This document shows positions 30,622 through 38,818 of a stretch of 64,000 bases of DNA, in pieces; within the stretch, counting starts at the first letter, position 1; every line of letters starts with the position of its first letter. Both the position numbers and the translations under genes were made by a program. Origin of the DNA: Pseudopyrenochaeta lycopersici. Lineage: Eukaryota > Ascomycota > Dothideomycetes > Pleosporales > Pseudopyrenochaetaceae. The notes below the pieces were generated by a model. That model saw only the letters and a program-made list of their open reading frames with translations, was not told the origin of the DNA and searched no databases. The stretch is taken from positions 1-64,000 of the forward strand of contig NHZP01000085.1 of assembly GCA_003313425.1 (NCBI GenBank), written 5' to 3'.

Positions 30622-32375
30622 CCTGCCTCAAGAAAGGAAATCATTCTCTGTCGCCTTTGCGTCTCCACAGTAGCTCAACAACCTCCACGTTTTCGTCGCC
30701 CGTCTCCCTTCGGGAAACGGCCGACAAGGGGAAGATCACCATGGAGGAAGCCAGTAGGCCAACCATCTGTATGATGTCGGTCTCAGCCAACTTACTTGGT
30801 CCTGAACCACACAACAGGAAGACTGCCTTGGCCTCCACTGAATGGAACCAGTGGGAGCAAGCCATGCAAGAAGAGTACAACAGCTTGCTGGAAAACAAGA
30901 CATAGGAAGTGGTGGATCGACCGACAAACCGCAAAGTACTCACCGGTCGGTGGGTCTTCAAGCGGAAACTTGGCTCAGATGGAGAAGTTGCTCGACACAA
31001 AGCAAGATTTGTCGTGCGAGGCTTCTCACAGATATATGGCCTTGATTTCGATGAAACATACGCCTCTGTCGTTAAGTCAGCATCTTACCGAATACTCTTT
31101 GCACTTCAAGCTCGATATGGCTGGAAGTGCCACCAAATGGATATCAAGACAGCATTTCTCAATGGCGACCTTGAACACGAAATCTTCGTCGAACCACCGG
31201 AAGGCTATCCAGAAGCAAGCAATCATGTTCTTAAATTGTGCAAGTCCTTGTACGGACTAAAGCAGGCACCGAGACAGTGGTACTTCAAACTCAGGGCTTT
31301 CCTCGAAGAAAATGGGTGGAGAGTCTCAAACTTTGATCCTTCAGTCTTCATCAAAGACGACGAGAACCTGATCATGGAAGTTTATGTCGACGACATTAAC
31401 ATCTTCGGCCAAAATGAAGATCGTATCATAGCCATGAAACGTCAATTGGCTTCACGCTTTAACATGACAGACCTTGGCCTCTGTGCTTACTACCTGGGGA
31501 TGCACGTACATCAAGAGGCCAATGGAGATGTTCACCTGCATCAGGAATCATACATCCAGCAGATCCTCAATCGCTATGGATTGCAGGACATTCACCCACG
31601 AAAGACGCCCATGCGAACAAGCCCGAAACTAACCAAAAATGATGGTCCACCAAGAGCTCTTGACTTCCAAAGACGATACCAATCAAAAGTTGGAGCACTC
31701 AACTACGCAATGGTGGTCACGCGGCCGGACATTGCAGAAGCAGTGGGAGTTGTCTCCAGATTCTGTGCAAACCCAACCGAAGAGCATATGAAAGCCGTCG
31801 ATGCTATCTATGCGTACCTCAAATATACACCCAACCTCGGACTTCATTTCAAAAGGAACTGTGCAGATCGAGAACTGCATGCATATGTTGATGCCGACTG
31901 GGCCGGATGTCCAGACACTCGACGTTCTACTACCGGCTACGTTGTCAAACTTGCAGGGAGCCCTGTATCATGGTCGTCCAGAAGACAAAGGACTGTGGCA
32001 ATGTCAACCTGCGAAGCTGAATACGTGGCTGGATATAAGGCCACTCAAGAGATCATCTGGATCCAAAATATGGTCAACGACCTTCGCATCAAAGCCCTGG
32101 AAGCCACATCAACTCCGCTTCTGATTGACAACAATGCTGCACTCAAGCTGACTCGTAATCCTGAGTTACATGACCGCACAAAGCACATTGAACTGAAATA
32201 TCATTTTCTGCGAGAAATGACGCTCAGTGGGAGAATCAATACTCAAAGGGTCAACACCAAGGACAATCTGGCTGATCTCCTCACGAAGCCGCTCCCCAGG
32301 GATGCTCATGAAAATCTGGTGAATGGACTTGGGATGGACAAGAGCTCCTGTATTGGACTCGCCACCTGCAGTTAG
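30622..32375 (+). pseudogene. Copia-1 reverse transcriptase-RNase H
   Basis: The same frame as the upstream polyprotein continues after the solo LTR and is broken once, by a TAG at 30903-30905 in LLENKT*EVVDRP, where copia-2 has TGG (Trp). From 30909 the frame is open for 488 codons. RT motifs include ARHKARFVVRGFSQIYGLDF, QMDIKTAFLNGDL and the active site MEVYVDDINIFG. RNase H shows YVDADWAGCPDTRRSTTGY and ATQEIIWIQN, then LLIDNNAALKL. The C-terminus (DNLADLLTKPLPRD) is family-typical. The enzyme part is intact, but the element cannot make the full polyprotein. Confidence 0.85.
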
Positions 32376-32435
32376 TGGGAGAGTTGTTTCTGAACAGCAC
32401 GTGACGAGGTGGCGTATATGCCTATAGGCAAATAC

Positions 32436-32604
32436 AGTTGAAATGTGTTTCTTCAAGCGTGTATATTACTATATGACCTTGTAGGTACTTATATACTTGT
32501 AGGCTTGGTCTGCCTGAATAGGCAGACCCGCCACAAGCTCCATTGTGGCTTGCTTGCCTATAAGGCATCCACGTCACCTTGTCACATGCTGTTTCAAAAC
32601 AACT
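32436..32604 (-). repeat. Copia-2 LTR (3' LTR of the element)
   Basis: 169 bp with ends AGTTG...CAACT. It resembles the copia-1 LTR in length, ends, TATATAAGTAC core and several internal blocks, so the two are sibling families. Confidence 0.95.
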
Positions 32605-32610
32605 CTCCCA

Positions 32611-35600
32611 CTAACTGCGGGTGACGAGGTTAGTACAGCAGCCCTTGTCCATTCCAAGTCCCTTTACCAGATTTTCAAAAACATCCCTGGGAAGCGGCTT
32701 GGTAAGTAGGTCAGCCAGGTTATCCTTGCTGCTGACCCATTGAGTATTGATTCTCCCACTGAGCGTCATTTTCCGCAAGAAATGGTATTTGAGATCAATA
32801 TGCTTGGTGCGGTCATGAAGTTCCGGGTTTCGAGTCAGCCTGATTGCAGCATTGTTGTCGATCAGAAGCAAAGTTGATGCCACTTCTAGTCCTTCGATGC
32901 AAAAGTCGTTGATCATATTCTGAATCCAGATGATTTCCTGAGCAGCCTTGTATCCGGCTGTGTACTCAGCTTCGCAGGTTGACATTGCCGGCGTTCCCCT
33001 CTGTCTTCTAGACATCCAGGAAATAGGGCTGCCTGCCAGTATGATAACATAGCCGGTCGTAGACCTTCTGGTGTCCGGACATCCAGCCCAGTCTGCATCA
33101 ACGTATGCATGTAGTCCTTGGTTTGAGCAGTTCTTTTTGAAGTGGAGTCCAAGGTTAGGTGTGTGTTTCAGGTACGCGTAAATGTCATCAACAGCTTTCA
33201 TGTGCTGCTCAGTTGGGTTTGCACAAAACCTAGAGACAACTCCCACTGCTTCAGCAATGTCCGGACGCGTGACCACCATTGCGTAATTGAGTGCTCCAAC
33301 CTTGGATTGGTATCGTCTTTGGAAGTCTAGAGTTCTAGGTGGACCGTCATTTTTGGTTAGTTTCAGGTTCGTCCTCATGGGAGTCTTTCGTGGGTAGATG
33401 TCCTGCAGGCCATAGCGTTCGAGTATCTGTTGAACATATGATTCTTGGTGCAGGTGGACGTCACCGTTCGCTTCTTGATGTACATGCATTCCTAGGTAGT
33501 AGACACAAAGACCAAGATCCGTCATGTTGAAGCGTGAGGCCAATTGATGTTTCATGGCAACAATTCGATCTTCCTTCAGGCCGAAGATGTTGATGTCATC
33601 GACGTAAACTTCCATAATAAGGTTTTCGTCATCTTGGATAAAGACCGATGGGTCGAAGTTTGAGACTCTCCACCCATTTCCTTCAAGGAAGGCTCTGAGT
33701 TTGAAGTACCACTGTCTTGGTGCCTGCTTTAGTCCATACAGGGATTTGGACAGCTTGAGGACTTGGCCGCTTGCTTCTGGGTATCCCTCTGGTGGTTCAA
33801 CGAAGATTTCATGCTCAAGGTCGCCATTGAGGAAAGCTGTCTTGATGTCCATTTGGTGACACTTCCAGCCATATCGAGCTTGAAGCGCAAAGAGAATGCG
33901 ATATGATGCCGACTTCACTACCGAGGCATAAGTCTCGTCGAAATCAAGGCCATATATCTGTGAGAAGCCTCGGACGACAAATCTTGCTTTGTGTCGAGCG
34001 ACTTCTCCATCTGAACCAAGTTTCCGCTTGAAAACCCATCGGCCAGTGAGTACTTTACGGTCCGTTGGTCGGTCAACCACTTCCCAGGTCTGATTTTCCA
34101 GTAGGCTGTTGTATTCTTCTTGCATGGCCTGCTCCCACTGTTTCCGTTCAGCTGAGGCCAGAGCAGCCTTCCTGGTGTTTGGTTCAGGGCCAAAAGATTT
34201 GACCGACGCGGATAGCATGCAGACACTCGACTTGTGGGCCTCCCTCATGGTGATTTTCCCCTTGTCGGCCGTTTCCCGAAGGGAGACGGCCGACGAAATC
34301 GTGAAGGAGGGTGAAGTTGGGAAGGCACTTGGAATGCCGGTGGGTTGTCCATATAGGTAGGGTTCATCGGAAGAGGAAAAGGTTGAATCCGTTAGGTCGC
34401 AGTCGGCATCCCATTCATTCTCCATTTTTTGAAGCTCTTGTTGGAAGCAAACAGGAGCTTGTTGAGCGGAATAGAGCTGTTGGTGGAGGCGTAGGGGGCA
34501 CGGGGTGTGTTTTTCTCCTTCGCGACGAGGTGCAACGGCGAGGTTGGCTTGCGGTTCCAGCAGTGCAGGGTCCACAGTTACGTCGTCATATTCGTCCTCG
34601 ATATCTCCGTCAACTGTGAAATCGTCTAGCCCTTGCCACTCTTCCTCATCTGCCCCGATTTCTGTACCTACTTCTGTCATAGGTGGGGGAGAGACTAAAC
34701 GGTGTCGTTCCGGCTGTGTAGCTGTCCGTGGAGCACGACGGAAAAAATATCTTTTATACTCTCCATCATTGCTGAACTTGATACATGAGGTCCCGCGGCT
34801 TTCTTTGCTTCTGGTGGTGTTCCTTGTGACACACGTCTGGCAAGGGAAATCGTGCTTTAGGTCGAGGGCGACACTCTCCTTGCCAATCGTCGCGCAGTAG
34901 TGGCAACATTTGTTTTCCAAGGAGAGACGTTGCACCCTGTCCCAGATTGAGTCTGGACGAACTCTATCCGATATTGGGTGGTAGATGGACGTATGCTGGT
35001 CAATGTAGAACGTGCAGCACACTCTACTAGTGTCCTTTTGACAGGTAGTGCAAGGTCGTTGACAGCACCTTCTTCTGTCACCGTTTTCAATTCTTGATCT
35101 GCAAGTGATACATTCCGGGTCGTTCAAGAGTTCCTTCATGAAAGAGCATCTTGCTTTTCTTTTTTTGCATTGAGTACATTTTGTCGTAGCTGAGCCTCCT
35201 TTACATTTGGTGCGTCTTGTTTTGCAGAGTGTACATTTCTCCTGCGGATCCTGAATAGGTCCATTCCGGCAACTGAATGAACATCGTATTCCGAGATCTC
35301 GGCAGGAGGTACAGAATGTGGGATCGTCGTCCGTAGGAGCGCAAACTTTTCCTTGATTTACGCAGGAAACGCAGTTCTCCGAAGGACGCTGTACTTGGCG
35401 AGACCACCATCTTGGCTTATCGTCCGGAGTGAAAGAACAAAATCGTCTGTCTTGGAGACAGCGATCACACCTTGAACCAGAGATGGATTGTTTGCAGACA
35501 CTGTTCCTTTTCCGGCACTGTCCACATTTTTCTTGTGGTGGCTGTCGTCCGAAACGAACTGGCCGTCTGCCGTTTGGTCCCTTAGTGGCTGGAGTTCTGT

Positions 35601-38448
35601 TTGAAGGTTCGATGGGCTGTGCAACCAGCGTATGTACCTGTGGGTTGGCCCTAGTCCAAATGTGATGGACATGGTTTTCAAATGTCGTATCACCGTTACT
35701 GGTATTCTCAGTGGGTTGATTGGTGATAGACTGGTTCTCCGGAAGAGGAAACACGGGTCCTTCTGAATCGACATCATGATCCGATGGAGGGTCATTTATG
35801 TCGATATCCTCGACAGGAATACGATCTCGGAGAGTTTCAACCTCATGACTGTCGGTCTGCCCTTGTCCGTCATCAACACGGGCGGCAGTGACGCGGACGA
35901 CAGAGTTCTTCTCTGGAGCCCAGACTTTTAGCACAGCTTCGGTCTCAAAACCGACGAAATATCCCATCCATCCTCGCGCTTGGAGTAGGGACTTCCGTCT
36001 GTGTTCTGGTGGGAAAGTTACGTAGACTCGACTGCCGAAGATCCTTTCAATAGCAAGGTTTGGTCTGGTATTGTACAGGGCCTCCCAAGGGGTCTTCTTT
36101 CCTTCAAGCGCTCGAGATGGTGACCTGTTCTTGATCCAGATTGCGTGCATGAACGCTTCGATCCAGAGTGTTTCTGACAATGTTACATTTCTCATGGTCT
36201 CTTCTGTGCGTGTGCCGAGTACCTGTGAGATTGTTTTCGATACACTGTTGGTTGCTTCTTGCAACATTGCTGACGCTCGCTCTCTATGGGTTCTGAAAGC
36301 TCGTTCTGCAACTCCATTCATGTGGTGTGTGTAGGGCACAGTGGTTTCGAGGGAAATTGCTTGTCGTTGGAACCAGTCTCGAAGCGCTCCGTGAGATGGA
36401 AATTCGTTATCAAGCCGATAGGTGCGTATTTCCACATTGTGGCGTTTCTCAATTGTTCGATGAAGTTGTCTAAAAACTTCTGGAATTCTTTCTTTGACCG
36501 CATATCTGGCTGACCATGTGAATCGAGTTGCATCGTCAGTCATGGCCAAGACGTATACACTGCCATCCCATGCTTTGATAGGGTATGGTCCCCACGCATC
36601 TGCGTGCATTAGCTCTCCTGGATTGGTGGCTCGCCGAGTTGCTGGATCTCTGGGGACTTTGTTGATTGCTCTTGTGGTTGCGCAGATTGGACAGATGGCG
36701 CCCAGCTTCCCCTGTAGCTGTTTGTCGGTTAGATCGATGCCGTCGCTTACCTTGAGGAGATCCCTCAGGCTTTGAATGCTGAGGTGTCCCATTCGTCGAT
36801 GCCACTTCCAGACTGGATCATCATAGTCCAATAGAGACACGACGAATGGTGGCTGAACTCCTGGGGGGAGTTGTTGGTTTGGAATTGATATAGAATCTTC
36901 TTCTGTGTCATTGACTTGTAGTGAGATCGGTTCCCCTTGACTCAGTTGGAGGTCATTCGGGTACTCGGTCACCGGCGAGTCAACTTGCAGATGGAAGAGG
37001 CCGTCGATCAGGCTGGCACGGCCGATTTCGAAACCTTCAGCTGTCCTGATGGATATTCCATTTATACCCCAGGCTCCTCTGAGCTTGGCCTTTTCTGCAA
37101 TCCATGAGAGTGAAAGGATATTGCACCTGGCGTCCTGAGCATAGGCCACATTACTCAGCTCCAGCTCTACTGGCTCGTTACCATCGGTGATTAGATGGAG
37201 AGGCACTGTTCCTGCTCCCTCAATGCGCAGTCCGCCGTTGTTGGCAGTTCCAACAGTGTATGCCATTTTCTGGAAATCAGAGAACCAAGCTTTGTCATTT
37301 GCGATGCAGATGTTTGCTCCCGAGTCCACAATCCACTTGGAACTTCGTTCCACCGTCTCATTTTGAAGCAGCATCATCGTTTGTGGATTGATTGTTTTGT
37401 TGCCAGGCCCACTATTTGCACTTGTCGCTTCCCACTTGTTACGATGAACGATGGTAGTGGCGACGACTCTTGCTGGGCGTTTGGGTTTATGTTGTTGTGA
37501 CTCGGTCTTGGGAAGATCCCTGGGTCTTACATTTGTAACGGCATTGGCCTCTTTTTTGAATGGTGTAGAGTTCTGCCCACCCTTGTTGGCTCTGTTTTCC
37601 TTAAGTTCGGGGTGTGTGATCCAGCATTCAGATTCGCTGTGAGTGCCCCATCTGTTGCACCCTTCGCAGAGTTGCCGGTCCTTGTCCTTTCCCTTGCTCT
37701 TTATATTATTATCCTTTTCTGGCATCAGCTGTGATTCTACTCCCAGTAGGTGTCCATGGAGGGTTGCAAGGTCTCGAGGCAGCGCGGGTGTCCCCGCCAA
37801 GAGGTTCCAGGATTCCAAGAACCTGTTAAAACGGTTCGGCAAGGATCGCACAACCTTGGACATGAGCTGTTCATCGCTGAAAGTGCCATTAAGGTCAAGA
37901 ATATCTTGTTGATAGGTCTTGAGAGTGTTGATAAGTTCTGACACAGATCCCTTGAACTTGTACTGTTCGATTTTTCCCAGCGTCATGTCTAATGCTCGTG
38001 CGTCATTCATCTTGCAGAGTCCCTTGAGCTTTTCCATGGCTAGGTGTGGGTCTCCTTCATCTTTGATGCATCCTCGAAGGGCTGTGTTGATGGTAGTGGA
38101 GAGGAGACCACGTGCATATCGAATGCGTTTCTGCTGTTTTTCGTATTCGTCGAGATCAAGCTTGTAGAATTGGATGATGAGGCTCAGCTGGTCGCTTGCC
38201 TGAGTATCCAAACTGCTTTGTTCAGTGTCTCTGGACCTTGTTGCTGGCCCAGAGGAGGCCTGTCCATTGGACAGCGTTGGTCGCGTCGGCTTATCATGAA
38301 TAGCTTCTTCGCCATTGAGAATCTTCCATACATCATGTGCCTCTGCGATGAACTTCAGGTCGCGCTTCCATGCAAGGTAGTTCTCTTGTCCTTGCAGGAT
38401 TTCGACTCGTGCTTCAACGGATTCGTTGGTAAGTTTGATGCTAGCCAT
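32611..38448 (-). CDS. Copia-2 gag-pol polyprotein with Zn2Cys6 array
   Basis: One 1945-codon frame from the ATG of MASIKLTNESVEAR (38448) to 32611. An in-frame upstream ATG at 38550 lies within the LTR. Domains: UBN2 gag; zinc knuckle CEGCNRWGTHSESECW; protease IVDSGANICIAND; HHCC site WHRRMGHLSIQS...CPIC; integrase D-D-E in MHADAWGPYPI, YRLDNEFPS and GVAERAFRTHRERAS; then cysteine clusters (codons at 35526-35014, residues about 975-1145). These comprise three CX2CX6CX8-9CX2CX6C modules and a fourth with altered spacing. RT follows (YVDDINIFG) and RNase H (YVDADWAGCPDTRRSTTGY), ending DNLADLLTKPLPRD. All catalytic residues I can check are present. Cleavage sites cannot be placed. Known copia polyproteins are usually about 1300-1500 residues. 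The excess is mainly the linker holding the cysteine array. Confidence 0.95.
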   Translation of the reverse strand: MASIKLTNESVEARVEILQGQENYLAWKRDLKFIAEAHDVWKILNGEEAIHDKPTRPTLSNGQASSGPATRSRDTEQSSLDTQASDQLSLIIQFYKLDLDEYEKQQKRIRYARGLLSTTINTALRGCIKDEGDPHLAMEKLKGLCKMNDARALDMTLGKIEQYKFKGSVSELINTLKTYQQDILDLNGTFSDEQLMSKVVRSLPNRFNRFLESWNLLAGTPALPRDLATLHGHLLGVESQLMPEKDNNIKSKGKDKDRQLCEGCNRWGTHSESECWITHPELKENRANKGGQNSTPFKKEANAVTNVRPRDLPKTESQQHKPKRPARVVATTIVHRNKWEATSANSGPGNKTINPQTMMLLQNETVERSSKWIVDSGANICIANDKAWFSDFQKMAYTVGTANNGGLRIEGAGTVPLHLITDGNEPVELELSNVAYAQDARCNILSLSWIAEKAKLRGAWGINGISIRTAEGFEIGRASLIDGLFHLQVDSPVTEYPNDLQLSQGEPISLQVNDTEEDSISIPNQQLPPGVQPPFVVSLLDYDDPVWKWHRRMGHLSIQSLRDLLKVSDGIDLTDKQLQGKLGAICPICATTRAINKVPRDPATRRATNPGELMHADAWGPYPIKAWDGSVYVLAMTDDATRFTWSARYAVKERIPEVFRQLHRTIEKRHNVEIRTYRLDNEFPSHGALRDWFQRQAISLETTVPYTHHMNGVAERAFRTHRERASAMLQEATNSVSKTISQVLGTRTEETMRNVTLSETLWIEAFMHAIWIKNRSPSRALEGKKTPWEALYNTRPNLAIERIFGSRVYVTFPPEHRRKSLLQARGWMGYFVGFETEAVLKVWAPEKNSVVRVTAARVDDGQGQTDSHEVETLRDRIPVEDIDINDPPSDHDVDSEGPVFPLPENQSITNQPTENTSNGDTTFENHVHHIWTRANPQVHTLVAQPIEPSNRTPATKGPNGRRPVRFGRQPPQEKCGQCRKRNSVCKQSISGSRCDRCLQDRRFCSFTPDDKPRWWSRQVQRPSENCVSCVNQGKVCAPTDDDPTFCTSCRDLGIRCSFSCRNGPIQDPQEKCTLCKTRRTKCKGGSATTKCTQCKKRKARCSFMKELLNDPECITCRSRIENGDRRRCCQRPCTTCQKDTSRVCCTFYIDQHTSIYHPISDRVRPDSIWDRVQRLSLENKCCHYCATIGKESVALDLKHDFPCQTCVTRNTTRSKESRGTSCIKFSNDGEYKRYFFRRAPRTATQPERHRLVSPPPMTEVGTEIGADEEEWQGLDDFTVDGDIEDEYDDVTVDPALLEPQANLAVAPRREGEKHTPCPLRLHQQLYSAQQAPVCFQQELQKMENEWDADCDLTDSTFSSSDEPYLYGQPTGIPSAFPTSPSFTISSAVSLRETADKGKITMREAHKSSVCMLSASVKSFGPEPNTRKAALASAERKQWEQAMQEEYNSLLENQTWEVVDRPTDRKVLTGRWVFKRKLGSDGEVARHKARFVVRGFSQIYGLDFDETYASVVKSASYRILFALQARYGWKCHQMDIKTAFLNGDLEHEIFVEPPEGYPEASGQVLKLSKSLYGLKQAPRQWYFKLRAFLEGNGWRVSNFDPSVFIQDDENLIMEVYVDDINIFGLKEDRIVAMKHQLASRFNMTDLGLCVYYLGMHVHQEANGDVHLHQESYVQQILERYGLQDIYPRKTPMRTNLKLTKNDGPPRTLDFQRRYQSKVGALNYAMVVTRPDIAEAVGVVSRFCANPTEQHMKAVDDIYAYLKHTPNLGLHFKKNCSNQGLHAYVDADWAGCPDTRRSTTGYVIILAGSPISWMSRRQRGTPAMSTCEAEYTAGYKAAQEIIWIQNMINDFCIEGLEVASTLLLIDNNAAIRLTRNPELHDRTKHIDLKYHFLRKMTLSGRINTQWVSSKDNLADLLTKPLPRDVFENLVKGLGMDKGCCTNLVTRS

Positions 38449-38529
38449 GGCTGCAAGGGTTTGACTTCTTGAAGACCGGAGTCGGACTAACACTGAAAGG
38501 TTGCGGTGTGCAAAACCGGGCTCATAACC

Positions 38530-38698
38530 AGTTGAAATGTGTTTCTTCAAGCGTGTATATTACTATATGACCTTGTAGGTACTTATATACTTGTAGGCTT
38601 GGTCTGCCTGAATAGGCAGACCCGCCACAAGCTCCATTGTGGCTTGCTTGCCTATAAGGCATCCACGTCACCTTGTCACATGCTGTTTCAAAACAACT
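38530..38698 (-). repeat. Copia-2 LTR (5' LTR of the element)
   Basis: 169 bp, identical to the partner LTR at 32436-32604. AATAC follows immediately, then the remainder of the copia-1 3' LTR resumes at GCCACGG. Confidence 0.95.
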
Positions 38699-38818
38699 AA
38701 TACGCCACGGTGGAGTCTGTGGCTTGTCTGCCTATGTAGACGGGGACAGTCTACATGTATATAAGTACACAGAAGCCCATAGGTCAATCTATACACTTGA
38801 AGAATCACATTTTCAACT

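Larger units (their letters stand above)
32436..38698 (-). mobile_element. Copia-2: complete Ty1/copia retrotransposon
   Basis: A 6263-bp element on the minus strand with two LTRs of 169 bp (32436-32604 and 38530-38698) that I find identical base for base. A 5-bp duplication AATAC lies on both sides (32431-32435 and 38699-38703). Its target is inside the 3' LTR of copia-1. A primer-binding site (TGGTTATGAGC) and a purine tract (AGTGGGAG) are present, and it contains one unbroken polyprotein gene. Identical LTRs and an intact ORF point to recent insertion and possible autonomy. Confidence 0.95.
25733..38818 (+). mobile_element. Copia-1: Ty1/copia LTR retrotransposon with nested insertions
   Basis: The 5' LTR is 25733-25901 (169 bp). 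The 3' LTR is split into 32382-32435 and 38699-38818 by the nested copia-2. The primer-binding site TGGTTATGAGCCC follows the 5' LTR directly, and a purine tract (GTGGGAG) precedes the 3' LTR. The two LTRs differ at about four of 169 positions. The left flank is CAGGG in LINE-A and the right flank is CCCTG of an inverted LINE-B, so the flanks are not a direct duplication. Gene order gag-PR-IN-RT-RH is that of Pseudoviridae (copia). Confidence 0.9.

Noticed and set aside
15209..38818. A single giant transposon of 23.6 kb with inverted ends and CCCTG duplications (Starship-like cargo element)
   Set aside because: The inverted ends are ordinary copia-1 LTR sequence in opposite orientation, and the inside is a stack of known elements plus one host gene. 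There is no captain recombinase inside. LTR recombination explains it better.
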